DNA of 64,000 nucleotides from Rahnella bonaserana (lineage in GTDB: Bacteria; Pseudomonadota; Gammaproteobacteria; Enterobacterales; Enterobacteriaceae), in contig NZ_JAFMOW010000063.1 in the NCBI RefSeq assembly GCF_019049675.1, positions 276,024 to 340,023 on the forward strand. The letters run 5' to 3'. This document shows, piece after piece, positions 1 through 11,515 of this stretch. A program made the translations under genes and the position numbers. Under the pieces are notes generated by a model. It worked only from the letters and a program-made list of their open reading frames with translations. It had not been told where the DNA came from and ran no database searches. The stretch's first letter is position 1. Every line of letters begins with the position of its first letter.

Positions 1-340
<340 letters not shown>

Positions 341-421
341 TTATTCAGCCTCCTGTCAGGGTCAACCGCGGCCCATGGAAGCAAGGAACGTGTTTGTGTG
401 CGGTCGAAAAAATGACGCGCA

Positions 422-450
422 ATTATATGTACAGCCTGTGGGAAACTCAA
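422..450 (-). promoter_or_regulatory. sigma70-type promoter of rpsF
   Basis: On the minus strand a TTGAGT -35 box (445-450) is separated by 17 bp from a perfect TATAAT -10 box (422-427). Transcription would start near 415 and leave a leader of about 90 nt before rpsF. That leader is where the S6:S18 autoregulatory RNA motif is known in many bacteria; I did not fold it. Confidence 0.7.
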
Positions 451-472
451 GGAGAAAGGCAGATTAATTTCT

Positions 473-1222
473 CTACAGCTTTGCCGCGAAGAATGCCGTG
501 GCTTCTGCCAGCGCATGAACAGAGACTTTATGCTTCGCGCCCGCCTCCGAAATAAAGGTCAGATTGGCATCCGCACCGCTTTCAGCCAGTTCCTGCCGCA
601 ACCGCTGGCTTTCAGCAAAGGGCACGACATCATCTTCTTCGCCATGCCAGACAAACAACGGAACATCTGCGATTAATGCCGCTTTTCCGCCGATATCCAG
701 ACTGAGTAAAGGGGCGACTTCACGTTCAAATACGTCGCGCGATACGATGTCACTGGCGTTGTAAGCAGGGAAAAGATGGTGAGATAAACGGGTGAAATAG
801 CCCGAGCCCATCAGGTTCGCCGCCACTTTCACCCACGGGAATTTCACCAGCGCCGCCATGGTGGTCATTCCGCCCATTGAGACACCGCCGACGCCTAAAC
901 GCTGCGGATCCGCCAGACCGCGCCCGACAAACACATCTTTCAGTATTGCCAGCTCATCGATGTTGTTTTGCAAAATGCCCCAGAAATTCGCCACGGTTCT
1001 GGCCTCATCTTTTTCTGCGCGGGCACCGTGCATTAATGCATCAGGCAATATCACGCGAAAACCCGCTTTTGCCAGCGTGTAACCAAAATAGGAATAAATT
1101 TCTTTGGATGACAGAAAACCGTGATAGAAAAAAATCGTCGGGAGCTGTTGCTGATACTGCCCGGCGGGTACTGCGTGGATCACCTGGATCCCTTCAACAG
1201 TTTCTTCGTACATCTCTACCAT
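473..1222 (-). CDS. yjfP: YjfP-type esterase (alpha/beta hydrolase)
   Basis: This 249-residue protein has the same length as E. coli YjfP, a small carboxylesterase. The oxyanion region (FYHGF, about residue 32), the nucleophile elbow GVSMGG, an acid region with WHGEEDDVVP and a late histidine (AKHKV) give a complete Ser-Asp-His set. I chose the ATG at 1222 because AGGGGA precedes it and E. coli YjfP aligns from there; the reading frame is open further upstream to 1303 but without family support. No signal peptide is seen, so the enzyme is probably cytoplasmic. The natural substrate is not known. Confidence 0.88.
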   Translation of the reverse strand: MVEMYEETVEGIQVIHAVPAGQYQQQLPTIFFYHGFLSSKEIYSYFGYTLAKAGFRVILPDALMHGARAEKDEARTVANFWGILQNNIDELAILKDVFVGRGLADPQRLGVGGVSMGGMTTMAALVKFPWVKVAANLMGSGYFTRLSHHLFPAYNASDIVSRDVFEREVAPLLSLDIGGKAALIADVPLFVWHGEEDDVVPFAESQRLRQELAESGADANLTFISEAGAKHKVSVHALAEATAFFAAKL

Positions 1223-1444
1223 CGTGAATTCCCCTGCGCATTTAGAAAAAATTAGGGCGTTACTGTGTTCTGACATTCTACGGGTCTGTAAACCGGCGAC
1301 CACTCCCTTTTTCGTATAATTTATAACCCGTTATGTTCAATTCTGATTTTCAGTACCACTGGCCTTAATTCAAATTCATATATTCATAATTATTTCATTG
1401 ATTCAGATCAATTTTTATTGAAATAACCCGTTACATTTGATCAT

Positions 1445-1471
1445 TAATCCTTTGCCGTTTTCCGCCGTTAG
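1445..1471 (+). promoter_or_regulatory. possible sigma28 (FliA) promoter of the chemoreceptor gene
   Basis: TAATCCTT at 1445-1452 and GCCGTTAG at 1464-1471 are 11 bp apart, the spacing of the flagellar sigma28 consensus (TAAAGTTT, 11 bp, GCCGATAA). Five of 8 and 6 of 8 positions match. Chemoreceptor genes are commonly under this sigma factor, which makes the weak match worth recording. Confidence 0.35.
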
Positions 1472-1501
1472 TGCGCTATCAGAAGCTAACGGAAAAAATC
1501 C

Positions 1502-3451
1502 ATGAAAACGTCATCAAAACGCTCATTTCGCAGCTGGAGCATTGGCGCAAAACTGGCCAGCATTGCCTCTTTGCTGGTCGGCTCGTTATTTATTATTTTC
1601 ACTTTGTCACTGACTCACTCCGCCGGAAGGCAGGTGAATACACTTGCCGTCAATGCCATTTCAGAGCAGGTCACCGGTGTGGTGGATATGATTGAAATGT
1701 ACAACGCCAGCCTGAATGCGGAAGTGGACAGTTACACGCGGTTGTTCAGCCATTTCCTGCCCTCAGATTTCGAGCTGGATACCACCAACCCGGTAATGAT
1801 CGGCGAACAATCGGCACCGGTCATTAAAGCCGGGGGTATACCGCTGAATCTCGACAGCAAAATTCCCGATGACTTTCTGGCCCGCACCGGCGCAATTTCC
1901 ACCGTGTTCGCCCGCCGCGGCGATGACTTTATTCGCGTGACGACATCGCTGAAAAAACAAGACGGCAACCGCGCTATTGGCACGCTGCTGGACAATACCA
2001 GTCCCGCTTATACGCAAATTATGGCAGGGCAATCTTTCAGCGGGCTGGCAACGCTGTTCGGTAAAAAATACATCACCAAATATCAGCCGGTGCGCGATGC
2101 ACAGGGCAGTGTCATTGGGATTTTGTTCGTGGGTGTGGATATCACGCAGGAATATGCCGACATGCGTCAGAAAATCCTGTCCAAACGCATTGGCGAGAAA
2201 GGCTATTTCTTTGTGCTCAACAGCGCGCCGGGGAAAGATCTCGGAAAATATCTGGTTCACTCTGCTGATGAAGGCAAAACGCCAGCATGGCCTGAAGGTG
2301 AACTGCAGCAGGTGATGGCGCAAGCGAAAGGTCAGCGTGAATACACAGACACAGCCAGTCATCACCAGCAATTTATAGTTTATGCGAATGTTCCCGCATG
2401 GCACTGGGTTGTGGTCGGCAGCACGGATAAAGACAGCCTGATGGAGCAGGTGAACAGTACGCGTAATCACTTCCTGCTGATCAGCCTGCTGGCGCTGGCC
2501 TGTTTCGCCGCGCTGTTCATCTGGCTGACGCGCAAGCTGGTCAGCCGCCCGCTCAGCGACGTTGTGAGTATCGCGCAGCAATATGCCAGCGGCGACCTGC
2601 GCGCGCGGGCACAAACGCAACGCGTGGATGAAATTGGCGCGCTGATGCACGCCATCGACGGCATCGGCCACGGCCTGGAGAAAATTGTCGGCGAGGTACG
2701 GCAGGTTTCGTCTGAAATCATGCTCAACACGCAAGGGCTGGCGCACGACAGCGAGCAGATTAATCAGCAAATTGGCACGCAGGCCAGCAGTCTGGAAGAA
2801 ACGTCCGCCAGCATGGAGCAGATCACCGCTACCGTGCAAAATACGGCGGATAACGCCACACAGGCGACCCAACTGGTGCAACAGACCGACAAAGCTGCCA
2901 CCGTCGGCGCTGATGCGGTAAATCAGTCAGTTGAAAGCATGGAGGCCATTAAACACGCCTCAACGCGCATTGCTGATATCACCACCGTTATCGAAGGCAT
3001 CGCCTTCCAGACCAATATTCTGGCGCTTAACGCCGCCGTAGAAGCAGCCAGAGCCGGGGAACATGGCCGTGGCTTTGCGGTGGTCGCCTCGGAAGTCCGC
3101 GCGCTGGCGCAGCGTAGTTCTAATGCGGTCAAAGAGATTGAAAATCTGGTCGCAGATTCTCTGAGCAAAGTCGAAGACGGCCATCAGAGTGCCGCCAAAA
3201 CGCAGGCGAATATGAGCGGTATTTTGCAGGGGATCCGTCAGGTGAAAGTGCTGATGAGCGATATCGACGTGGCGTCACACGAACAATCTTCCGGCATTTC
3301 GCAGGTGAATATCGCCATTATGCAGATTGGGAAAGCAACGCAGGAAAACGCCACGCTGGTGGAAAACTCACAGCAAACCGCAGCGGCGCTCAGCGAGCAA
3401 GGGCGGCATCTCTCACAGCTGGTCAGCGTCTTTAAAATTTCCGAACGATAG
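1502..3451 (+). CDS. Methyl-accepting chemotaxis protein with periplasmic Cache sensor
   Basis: This 649-residue transmembrane chemoreceptor has a first membrane helix at about residues 18-40, a large periplasmic part (about 45-315) of the Cache_3-Cache_2 type ([11 protein letters not shown] motif), a second helix at about 322-343, a HAMP domain to about 395, and a cytoplasmic signalling coiled coil. The coil contains the invariant hairpin tip that contacts CheA and CheW ([20 protein letters not shown], about 500-520). The C-terminus (VFKISER) lacks the NWETF pentapeptide that tethers CheR and CheB, so adaptation may rely on other receptors. The ligand is unknown; related Cache receptors often bind small organic acids. 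E. coli has no chemoreceptor gene between yjfP and bsmA, so this gene is an insertion relative to that order. Confidence 0.93.
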   Translation: MKTSSKRSFRSWSIGAKLASIASLLVGSLFIIFTLSLTHSAGRQVNTLAVNAISEQVTGVVDMIEMYNASLNAEVDSYTRLFSHFLPSDFELDTTNPVMIGEQSAPVIKAGGIPLNLDSKIPDDFLARTGAISTVFARRGDDFIRVTTSLKKQDGNRAIGTLLDNTSPAYTQIMAGQSFSGLATLFGKKYITKYQPVRDAQGSVIGILFVGVDITQEYADMRQKILSKRIGEKGYFFVLNSAPGKDLGKYLVHSADEGKTPAWPEGELQQVMAQAKGQREYTDTASHHQQFIVYANVPAWHWVVVGSTDKDSLMEQVNSTRNHFLLISLLALACFAALFIWLTRKLVSRPLSDVVSIAQQYASGDLRARAQTQRVDEIGALMHAIDGIGHGLEKIVGEVRQVSSEIMLNTQGLAHDSEQINQQIGTQASSLEETSASMEQITATVQNTADNATQATQLVQQTDKAATVGADAVNQSVESMEAIKHASTRIADITTVIEGIAFQTNILALNAAVEAARAGEHGRGFAVVASEVRALAQRSSNAVKEIENLVADSLSKVEDGHQSAAKTQANMSGILQGIRQVKVLMSDIDVASHEQSSGISQVNIAIMQIGKATQENATLVENSQQTAAALSEQGRHLSQLVSVFKISER

Positions 3452-3547
3452 GATGCGGTTCGCGCGGCAATAAACACCGCGCGGACTCGCCAGCAGGCCG
3501 GTGAAAGGGCTACACTTCAGGGTATCGCCCTTTTACCGGATATCACG

Positions 3548-3859
3548 ATGAAATCCCTCCGAATCTCCGCTGCCCTATTGTTACTCGCTGCACTAAGCGG
3601 TTGCAGTAATCTGATGCACACCACGCCAGTTCCGCCGCCATCCGTGACAGTCAAAGCGCAGGAAATTACCCGTGCGCAGACTTCCACACTCACCAAAATT
3701 GGCAGTATCTCGGTGGATGTGATTGGCAGTCCGATGGACGCAGAAGCAGAAGTTCAGCGCCGCGCCGATGCTGCGGGGGCGCATTACTACGTGATCATGT
3801 TTAACAGCGAAACCATCATTCCCGGCCGCTGGTATTCCCAGGCGACACTTTACCGCTGA
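3548..3859 (+). CDS. bsmA: Biofilm peroxide resistance lipoprotein BsmA
   Basis: This 103-residue precursor has a lipoprotein signal ending in a lipobox (LSGC) and a DUF1471 (YdgH/BhsA-like) domain, seen in the stretch RADAAGAHYYVIMFNSE. E. coli BsmA (109 residues) sits at the same place beside aidB and affects biofilm formation and peroxide tolerance. Its stop codon ends at 3859 and the aidB stop codon on the other strand begins at 3860, so the two genes converge with no spacer. The E. coli paralogue yjfN, normally adjacent, is absent. Confidence 0.88.
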   Translation: MKSLRISAALLLLAALSGCSNLMHTTPVPPPSVTVKAQEITRAQTSTLTKIGSISVDVIGSPMDAEAEVQRRADAAGAHYYVIMFNSETIIPGRWYSQATLYR

Positions 3860-5491
3860 TTATTCAGCCCCAATCGCGCGGTTAAGCAACAGCTGGCACA
3901 AACGTTCCGGCAACAGCGTTTCGCCGCGCGGATCGAGCACCATTCTGCACCAGGCATCCGCCACCGGTGGCGAAGCAAATTCCAGCATCTGCATTGCCGT
4001 CATCAGGTTGAACAGCTGACCTGTCAGCCAGCGTCCGTGCGCTTCTTCCGTTGTACGCAGCCGTTGTAAAAACTGACGGAAGGCGCGGTCGAATATGCGA
4101 TTTTGGCCGCGCGCCTGATACAAGACTTGTTGCAGCATTTCTCCGCTGGCGGGCAGTTTTTTGAGCGTGCGCAGCACATCCAGACACATCACATTCCCTG
4201 AGCCTTCCCAGATGCTGTTGACCGGCATTTCCCGGTACAAACGTGGCAATTCACTGTCTTCGCAATATCCAATACCGCCCAGCACTTCCATCGCCTCAGC
4301 CACAAAAGGCATCCCCCGGCGGCACACTTCAAACTTGGCAGCGGGTGTCAGCAGACGGCACAGCAATTGTTCCGCAGGATTATCCTGTGCACCGGATGCC
4401 GCAGCCATACGCATCAGCAGCATCGTCTGCCCTTCCAGCAACAGCGCCATGCGGCTCAGTGTCTGACGCATCAGCGGTTGTTCGATAAGAGGTTTACCAA
4501 AAACCTGCCGCTGGAAGGCGTGGTAAAGTGCAACCGACAGCGCCCGGCGCATCATAGCGTGGCTGCCCAGCGCGCAGTCAAAGCGCGTATGACCGCCCAT
4601 TTTCAGGATATGGCGGACGCCCTCGCCTTCTTCGCCCAGCAGCCAGCCGGTAGCATTGTGAAACTCCACTTCGCTGCTGGCGTTAGAACGGTTACCCAGT
4701 TTGTCTTTCAGCCGCTCGATGCGGATGGCATTACGGGTACCATCAGGTAAAACCCTCGGCATAAAGAAGCAAGAAAGCCCGCCGTCAGTCTGCGCCAGCA
4801 CCAGATGTGCATCGCTTTGTGGTACAGAGAAAAACCATTTATGCCCGACCAGATGATAAGGCTTTCCGCTGCCACGCCCTTCCAGCGCCGTCGCCCGGGT
4901 GGTGTTACTGAGCACATCAGAGCCGCCCTGCTTCTCGGTCATGCCCATGCCGATCAGCACGCCTTTCTTCTGGTCGCCGGATTGCAGATGGGGGTCATAA
5001 CGGTCGGATAACAGAGGTTTCAGCCAGCCGCTGAATTCCGGCGGCAGCGTTTTTTGCAGCAAGGGGATCGCGCCAAAGGTCATGGTCACCGGGCATAGCG
5101 TTCCTGCTTCGACCTGACCGTGAAGAATAAAACGTGCCGCTCGCGCCACTGCCGAACCGATACGCGCATCTTCCTGCCACGGCAAATTATGCACACGGTT
5201 AGCGATCAGCCCCTGCATCAGCAGATGCCACGCCGGATGAAAACGCACATCGTCGAGGCGTTCGCCGCAAGGGTCATAGCGCAAAAGCTCGGGTGGATTA
5301 GTATTCGCCAGCCTTCCCAGCTCCAGCGATTCTGCAGAGCCTAACTGTTGCCCGAGCGACGCCAGCACATCGGCATCCCAGCCAGCCTGCTGGCGGGAAA
5401 CCGCTTCGCGCAGCGGTGTGTCAGAAAGGAATAAGTTACTGTTACTCAGTGGATTGGGTTGATTAAAAACCCGATGTGTTTCCCAGTTCAT
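3860..5491 (-). CDS. aidB: Isovaleryl-CoA dehydrogenase-like alkylation response protein AidB
   Basis: This 543-residue acyl-CoA dehydrogenase fold protein matches E. coli AidB (541). The FAD-binding segment (MTEKQGGSDV), the KWFFSVPQSDAHLVLAQT stretch and the C-terminal helical domain with EVLGGIGYCEDSELPRLYRE are present. In E. coli AidB is part of the Ada adaptive response and binds DNA through a positively charged C-terminal domain. I chose the ATG at 5491 because AGGGAG precedes it and the family starts MNWETHRVFNQ; the frame is open further upstream but unrelated there. Ada-box regulation was not established from the sequence. Confidence 0.95.
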   Translation of the reverse strand: MNWETHRVFNQPNPLSNSNLFLSDTPLREAVSRQQAGWDADVLASLGQQLGSAESLELGRLANTNPPELLRYDPCGERLDDVRFHPAWHLLMQGLIANRVHNLPWQEDARIGSAVARAARFILHGQVEAGTLCPVTMTFGAIPLLQKTLPPEFSGWLKPLLSDRYDPHLQSGDQKKGVLIGMGMTEKQGGSDVLSNTTRATALEGRGSGKPYHLVGHKWFFSVPQSDAHLVLAQTDGGLSCFFMPRVLPDGTRNAIRIERLKDKLGNRSNASSEVEFHNATGWLLGEEGEGVRHILKMGGHTRFDCALGSHAMMRRALSVALYHAFQRQVFGKPLIEQPLMRQTLSRMALLLEGQTMLLMRMAAASGAQDNPAEQLLCRLLTPAAKFEVCRRGMPFVAEAMEVLGGIGYCEDSELPRLYREMPVNSIWEGSGNVMCLDVLRTLKKLPASGEMLQQVLYQARGQNRIFDRAFRQFLQRLRTTEEAHGRWLTGQLFNLMTAMQMLEFASPPVADAWCRMVLDPRGETLLPERLCQLLLNRAIGAE

Positions 5492-5577
5492 CGCCTGCTC
5501 CCTGTTAAAAGGACATGGCCTAAGTATGGTAAAAATCGGGGAATTAACAGGCAGACAGATCACAAAGGCAGAAATGC

Positions 5578-5603
5578 AAACGGGAGCCCAAAGGCTCCCG
5601 TTT
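5578..5603 (-). terminator. rho-independent terminator after rlmB
   Basis: A perfect 11-bp stem (AAACGGGAGCC paired with GGCTCCCGTTT) with a 4-nt loop lies 25 bp past the rlmB stop codon. On the minus strand it is followed by a T-rich stretch. Confidence 0.85.
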
Positions 5604-5627
5604 AATCAACAGTAGAGAAAGCAGAAA

Positions 5628-6371
5628 TCAGCTTTTCTTCAGACCACGCTGGCGTACCGCTTCGAAAAGGCAAACGCCGGTCGCGACGGAAACGTTCAGG
5701 GAAGACACGCTGCCCGCCATCGGGATGCTGATCAGCTCGTCGCAATGTTCGCGGGTCAGACGGCGCATACCTTCGCCTTCTGCGCCCATCACCAGCGCCA
5801 TCGGGCCGGTCATTTTACTCTGGAACAGGTCGTGATCGGCTTCACCTGCCGTACCAACGATCCAGACATTGTGTTCCTGCAATACACGCAATGTACGCGC
5901 CAGATTGGTCACGTTGATCAACGGCACATTTTCAGCAGCGCCGCTGGCGACTTTTTTGGCGGTCGCATTCAGTTTGGCAGAACGGTCGCGGGGAACGATC
6001 ACCGCGTGAACACCGGCTGCATCAGCAGTACGCAGACAAGCGCCCAGGTTATGCGGATCGGTGACGCCGTCCAGCACCAGCAGGAACGGACATTCGAGGC
6101 TTTCCAGCAACGCAGGCAGGTCATTTTCCTGATACTGACGGCCTTCACGCACACGCGCAATAATGCCCTGATGCACAGCGCCTTCGGATTTATCATCCAG
6201 CCACTGGCGGCTCGCCACCTGGATCACGATGCCGCTGGCTTCCAGCTCGTCGATCAGCGGTTTCAGACGTTTATCGTCGCGGCCTTTCAGGATGAAGACT
6301 TCCAGAAAGCGTTGCGGATCGTTATCGAGTAAGGCTTTAACGGAATGAATACCGTAGATAATTTCGCTCAT
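5628..6371 (-). CDS. rlmB: 23S rRNA (guanosine-2251-2'-O)-methyltransferase RlmB
   Basis: This 247-residue SpoU-family (SPOUT) methyltransferase methylates the ribose of G2251 in the 23S rRNA P loop. Motif 1 ([13 protein letters not shown]), motif 2 ([12 protein letters not shown]) and motif 3 ([19 protein letters not shown]) form the trefoil-knot SAM site. The N-terminal 75 residues are the usual L30e-like RNA-binding substrate domain. It is the last gene of nsrR-rnr-rlmB; an ERIC-like repeat sits in the gap between rnr and rlmB and could affect their joint transcript. Confidence 0.96.
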   Translation of the reverse strand: MSEIIYGIHSVKALLDNDPQRFLEVFILKGRDDKRLKPLIDELEASGIVIQVASRQWLDDKSEGAVHQGIIARVREGRQYQENDLPALLESLECPFLLVLDGVTDPHNLGACLRTADAAGVHAVIVPRDRSAKLNATAKKVASGAAENVPLINVTNLARTLRVLQEHNVWIVGTAGEADHDLFQSKMTGPMALVMGAEGEGMRRLTREHCDELISIPMAGSVSSLNVSVATGVCLFEAVRQRGLKKS

Positions 6372-6442
6372 GATGCTCTTTAAAATAGACTTGCGGACAG
6401 CAAGCTGTCCGCAATTTAACAGGGATTGCGGGCGATTCTATC

Positions 6443-6566
6443 ATACCCTTCATCATTCATGCTGCAGATGCGTTGGCGGCACTCAGTCACCCGAATCACT
6501 TACCTGAGTAAGCTCATCGGGATTCCTTCGTTTGCCGCCTTCCTGCAACCTGAATGCTTTCGGGTA
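6443..6566. repeat. ERIC-like intergenic repeat, copy 1
   Basis: An imperfect palindrome of about 124 bp lies between rlmB and rnr. Its core (minus strand) contains GAGCTTACTCAGGTAAGTGA, which resembles the ERIC/IRU core with its central GTAAGTGA box. The ends TACCC and GGGTA are inverted. It is homologous to copies at 24373-24488 and 41445-41569. As it lies inside an operon it would be transcribed and form a long hairpin. Confidence 0.8.
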
Positions 6567-6585
6567 GAATACCAGCCCGTCTGAC

Positions 6586-9084
6586 TTAGCTTTCTGCTGA
6601 CTTTTTCTTCGCGCGTTTGGCTCTGGTGGCCGCAGCAATTTTTGCTGTTTTATCAGAAGGCTTTTTAGCTTTCTTCGGCTTGCCGTCTTTACCGACCGCG
6701 CTTACCGCTTTCTCTTTCTTCGGCTTGGCGGGTTTCGCGTCATCTTTGCGGAAGGCGCTGTCCGGCTCAAAGTTCACGTTTTTCTTACCGGTGCGACGAC
6801 GGCCGGCGTTGGCCGGCGCTGCGGAACGCATTGTACGCTCGCCGCCTTTTTTTGCGCGATCACGTGCGGTTTTACCTTCACCACGCGCTTTGCGGGTGCT
6901 GGAAACCAGCGCGAAATCGATTTTACGCTCGTCCATATGCACGGCTTCAACGCGGATTTCGACGGTATCGCCGAGGCGGTAGACCGCACCGGAAGACTCG
7001 CCGACCAGACGCTGGCCGATGTTATCGTAACGGTAATAATCGTTGTCGAGCGAGGACACATGCACCAGCCCGTCGATGAACAGATCGTTGAGGCGCACGA
7101 AGAAGCCGAAGCCGGTCACGCTGGCGATGATGCCGGTGAAGACTTCACCCACGTGATCCTGCATGAAGTCGCACTTCAGCCAGTCAGCGACGTTACGGGT
7201 AGCTTCGTCCGCACGGCGTTCTGCCATCGAACAATGCTCGCCTAACTGCAACATGTCTTCGTAATCACTGTGCCAGCCACCGGTTGGCGTCCAGCGATCT
7301 TTCAGCGTGCCGTGCTCTTTCGCCAGCAGGTACTTGATCGCACGGTGCAACGCCAGATCCGGATAGCGGCGGATTGGTGAGGTAAAGTGACCGTAAGACT
7401 GTAACGCCAGACCAAAGTGGCCGCGGTTTTCCGGATCGTAAATCGCCTGTTTCATCGAACGCAGCAGCATAGTTTGCAGCATTTCGCGGTCAGGACGATC
7501 GGCCAGTTCATCCATAATCTGAGCGTAATCTTTTGGCTCAGGTTTCATGCCGCCGCCCATCACCAGACCCAGTTCACCCAGCACGCTTTTCAGCGCAGAG
7601 ATATGGTCATCGCTTGGACGGTCATGCACGCGGAACAGCGCCGGTTCGTTATGTTTTTCAACAAAACGCGCCGCAGCGATGTTCGCCAGGATCATGCACT
7701 CTTCAATCAGTTTGTGAGCGTCGTTACGCACGGTCGGTTCGACACGTTCGATACGGCGCTCGGCATTGAAGATAAATTTAGCTTCTTCGGTTTCGAACGC
7801 GATACCGCCACGTTCGGCGCGCGCCTGATCCAGCACTTTGTACATGGTGTGCAGTTCAAGCAAATGCTTAACCAGCGGCGAATACTGCTCGCGCAGTTCC
7901 GGATCGCCTTCGATGATGCGCCAGACTTTGTTGTACGTCAGACGCGCGTGGGAGCTCATCACCGCTTCGTAGAATTTAGAGCTGGTCAGTTTGCCCTGCG
8001 CGGAGATAGTCATCTCACAGACCATACACAGGCGGTCTACCTGCGGGTTCAGGGAACACAAGCCATTGGACAGCACTTCAGGCAGCATTGGGACAACCTG
8101 CGACGGGAAGTAAACTGACGTTGCACGGCTGCGTGCTTCATCATCCAGCGCAGTGCCGTGACGGACGTAATAACTGACGTCGGCAATGGCGACCCACAGG
8201 CGCCAGCCACCACCGCGTTTTTTCTCGCAGTACACGGCATCATCGAAGTCGCGTGCATCCTCACCATCAATGGTGACCAGGGGCAGGCTGCGTAAATCGA
8301 CACGGCCTTTTTTCGCTTCTTCCGGCACCTGTTCGCTCAGGTCTTCGACCTGTTTCAGAACCTGTGGCGGCCAGACGTGCGGGATTTCATGGGTGCGCAG
8401 CGCGATGTCCACCGCCATGCTGGTACCCATTTTATCGCCGAGAACTTCAACAATTTTACCGACGGCTTTCGTGCGGCGCGTCGGACGCTGAGTCAGTTCA
8501 ACAACGACCATGTAGCCCATGCGCGCGCCGTTAATGGCATCGGCCGGGATCAGGATGTCAAAGCTCAGACGGCTGTCATCAGGCACCACGAAACCCGCAC
8601 CGGCATCGGTGAAGTAACGGCCAACGATCTGGCTGGTTTTCGGCACCAGAACACGCACGATGCGCGCTTCACGGCGGCCCTTACGATCGGTGCCGACCGG
8701 CTGTGCCAGTACCACGTCACCGTGGATGCACATTTTCATTTGTTCAGCAGAAAGATAGACATCGTCTTTCTTCACGCCTTCAAGACGCAGGAAACCATAA
8801 CCATCGCGATGGCCGATAACCGTGCCTTTCAGCAAGTCCAGACGCTCCGGCAGCGCGTAGCACTGGCGGCGGGTGAAGACTAACTGGCCATCACGTTCCA
8901 TCGCGCGCAGACGACGGCGCAGGGCTTCCAGCGCTTCTTCTCCGGACAGATTCAGTTCGTTACCGATTTCTTCCCGGCTGGCTGGGGTTTCACGTTTCGC
9001 GAGGTGTTCCAGAATGAATTCACGGCTGGGAATAGGTGATTCGTATTTCTCTGCTTCTCGTTCCAGGAATGGATCTTGTGACAT
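6586..9084 (-). CDS. rnr: Ribonuclease R
   Basis: This 832-residue processive 3'-5' exoribonuclease of the RNB family degrades structured RNA and takes part in trans-translation and rRNA decay. It has an N-terminal HTH and two cold-shock domains, the RNB catalytic core with the metal-binding aspartates in [11 protein letters not shown], an S1 domain ([22 protein letters not shown]) and a long lysine-rich basic tail, the region that binds RNA and SmpB. E. coli RNase R is 813 residues; most of the extra length is in the tail. The ATG at 9084 was chosen because GGAGG precedes it and the family starts MSQDPF; the frame is also open to 9129, overlapping nsrR. Confidence 0.97.
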   Translation of the reverse strand: MSQDPFLEREAEKYESPIPSREFILEHLAKRETPASREEIGNELNLSGEEALEALRRRLRAMERDGQLVFTRRQCYALPERLDLLKGTVIGHRDGYGFLRLEGVKKDDVYLSAEQMKMCIHGDVVLAQPVGTDRKGRREARIVRVLVPKTSQIVGRYFTDAGAGFVVPDDSRLSFDILIPADAINGARMGYMVVVELTQRPTRRTKAVGKIVEVLGDKMGTSMAVDIALRTHEIPHVWPPQVLKQVEDLSEQVPEEAKKGRVDLRSLPLVTIDGEDARDFDDAVYCEKKRGGGWRLWVAIADVSYYVRHGTALDDEARSRATSVYFPSQVVPMLPEVLSNGLCSLNPQVDRLCMVCEMTISAQGKLTSSKFYEAVMSSHARLTYNKVWRIIEGDPELREQYSPLVKHLLELHTMYKVLDQARAERGGIAFETEEAKFIFNAERRIERVEPTVRNDAHKLIEECMILANIAAARFVEKHNEPALFRVHDRPSDDHISALKSVLGELGLVMGGGMKPEPKDYAQIMDELADRPDREMLQTMLLRSMKQAIYDPENRGHFGLALQSYGHFTSPIRRYPDLALHRAIKYLLAKEHGTLKDRWTPTGGWHSDYEDMLQLGEHCSMAERRADEATRNVADWLKCDFMQDHVGEVFTGIIASVTGFGFFVRLNDLFIDGLVHVSSLDNDYYRYDNIGQRLVGESSGAVYRLGDTVEIRVEAVHMDERKIDFALVSSTRKARGEGKTARDRAKKGGERTMRSAAPANAGRRRTGKKNVNFEPDSAFRKDDAKPAKPKKEKAVSAVGKDGKPKKAKKPSDKTAKIAAATRAKRAKKKSAES

Positions 9085-9125
9085 AGCGGTTCCTCCGTTG
9101 TCATCAGCAGTTTGTTGAGAGTCTT

Positions 9126-9551
9126 TCATTCAACAAGCAATAATTTGTAGAGCGTTGAGTTGTCTTTAACCATATCGGCCAGAGTGTACTGATTCAGCTC
9201 ATCAAGAAAATGTTCTACAGCAGTGTGCAGGACTTGTTTTAGCCGGCATGCAGGCGTGATATGACAAAAGTCGCTGGCGCAATTGACCAGCGAAAGAGGT
9301 TCCAGTTCGCGCACCACGTCGCCAATGCGAATGGTCTCTGCGGGCTTGCCCAGTTTGATCCCTCCGTTCTTTCCGCGAACGGCAGTCACCAGGCCAGCAC
9401 GGCTCAACTGATTAATGATTTTCACCATGTGGTTACGCGATACACCGTAAACCTCGGTGACCTGCGAAATGTTGGTCATCTGATCGTCCGGCAACGAAGC
9501 CATATAAATCAACGCTCTTAAACCATAATCAGTAAAACTCGTTAACTGCAC
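9126..9551 (-). CDS. nsrR: Nitric oxide-sensing transcriptional repressor NsrR
   Basis: This 141-residue Rrf2-family winged-helix repressor matches E. coli NsrR in length. The iron-sulfur cluster cysteines C91, C96 and C102 are all present ([13 protein letters not shown]). The family starts [10 protein letters not shown], which fixes a GTG start at 9551 preceded by AGAGGT; an upstream in-frame ATG at 9587 would add 12 residues without family support. It normally represses hmp, ytfE and other NO-detoxification genes and forms an operon with rnr 41 bp downstream, as here. Confidence 0.95.
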   Translation of the reverse strand: MQLTSFTDYGLRALIYMASLPDDQMTNISQVTEVYGVSRNHMVKIINQLSRAGLVTAVRGKNGGIKLGKPAETIRIGDVVRELEPLSLVNCASDFCHITPACRLKQVLHTAVEHFLDELNQYTLADMVKDNSTLYKLLLVE

Positions 9552-9727
9552 ACATACCTCTGGGTAGCTATTACCCGGTCTTTCCACGTCAGCAATGCCA
9601 ACAGGGTGAAGATGATTGTTTATTATGACACTTTGATGATAAACCAGCCGCGAACTTTGCAGCTAATCATTTAGATAGTGGATGGTTTATGGAAAGTAAA
9701 CAAGAGAAGGGATTCAGAAAAAAATAA

Positions 9728-9747
9728 ACCGGGCAGTTTTGCCCGGT
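9728..9747 (-). terminator. terminator after purA
   Basis: A perfect 8-bp stem (ACCGGGCA / TGCCCGGT) with a GTTT loop lies 30 bp past the purA stop, followed on the minus strand by T-rich sequence. Confidence 0.8.
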
Positions 9748-9777
9748 CATGACGTTTTACGCAATCAGCTCAGGCTG

Positions 9778-11109
<1,332 letters not shown>

Positions 11110-11141
11110 CTAACATCTCATTCTGTGCTTTCCAGCACTTT

Positions 11142-11157
11142 TAGCACACGTTTGCGG
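11142..11157 (-). promoter_or_regulatory. PurR operator upstream of purA
   Basis: The 16-bp window contains CACACGTTTGCGG and matches the PurR palindrome consensus (ACGCAAACGTTTGCGT) at 12 of 16 positions with an intact right half. It is 66 bp upstream of the purA start, as expected because E. coli purA is repressed by PurR. Confidence 0.6.
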
Positions 11158-11220
11158 GAAAAATTTTAATTGCGTGCTACGCGTCGCAGCAAGACGTGAC
11201 ACCAGGGTTGTAACAAAACC

Positions 11221-11421
11221 TCAGCCACCCAGACGACTACGCAACATGTAGTAAATAACGAAGCCCGCCACCACAAGTCCCCCGCCAAAACGCCGTAAAA
11301 TGTGGTCAGGAAGATTCGCCAGTGAGAGGATCATTTTTCTCCATGTTTTTGGATAAAGCATCGGCCCCAGACCTTCAAGAACCAAAACTAACGCCAGTGC
11401 CAGCCAAATTGTCGAATTCAT
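11221..11421 (-). CDS. yjeT: Small inner-membrane protein YjeT (DUF2065)
   Basis: This 66-residue protein starts MNSTIWLALALVLVLEGLGP and is nearly the same length as E. coli YjeT (65). It has two membrane helices, at residues 4-22 and about 45-60, joined by a basic loop (KTWRKM). It lies between hflC and purA as in E. coli. The function is not known. Confidence 0.88.
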   Translation of the reverse strand: MNSTIWLALALVLVLEGLGPMLYPKTWRKMILSLANLPDHILRRFGGGLVVAGFVIYYMLRSRLGG

Positions 11422-11475
11422 GTTGAGTGTCTCAGTGCTTCCTTTGCGGAAAATTATACCGGTTTCAGAAAAGAC

Positions 11476-11498
11476 AAAAGGCCCCTGAAGGGCCTTTT
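11476..11498 (-). terminator. terminator after hflC
   Basis: A perfect 9-bp stem (AAAAGGCCC / GGGCCTTTT) with a 5-nt loop lies just past the hflC stop codon and ends the long tsaE-amiB-mutL-miaA-hfq-hflXKC transcription unit. Confidence 0.85.
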
Positions 11499-11515
11499 GG
11501 AAATTGCATCAGCAA

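Noticed and set aside
1763..2881. 372-residue minus-strand frame opposite the chemoreceptor gene
   Set aside because: Shadow frame of a clear methyl-accepting protein; no start signal or homology.
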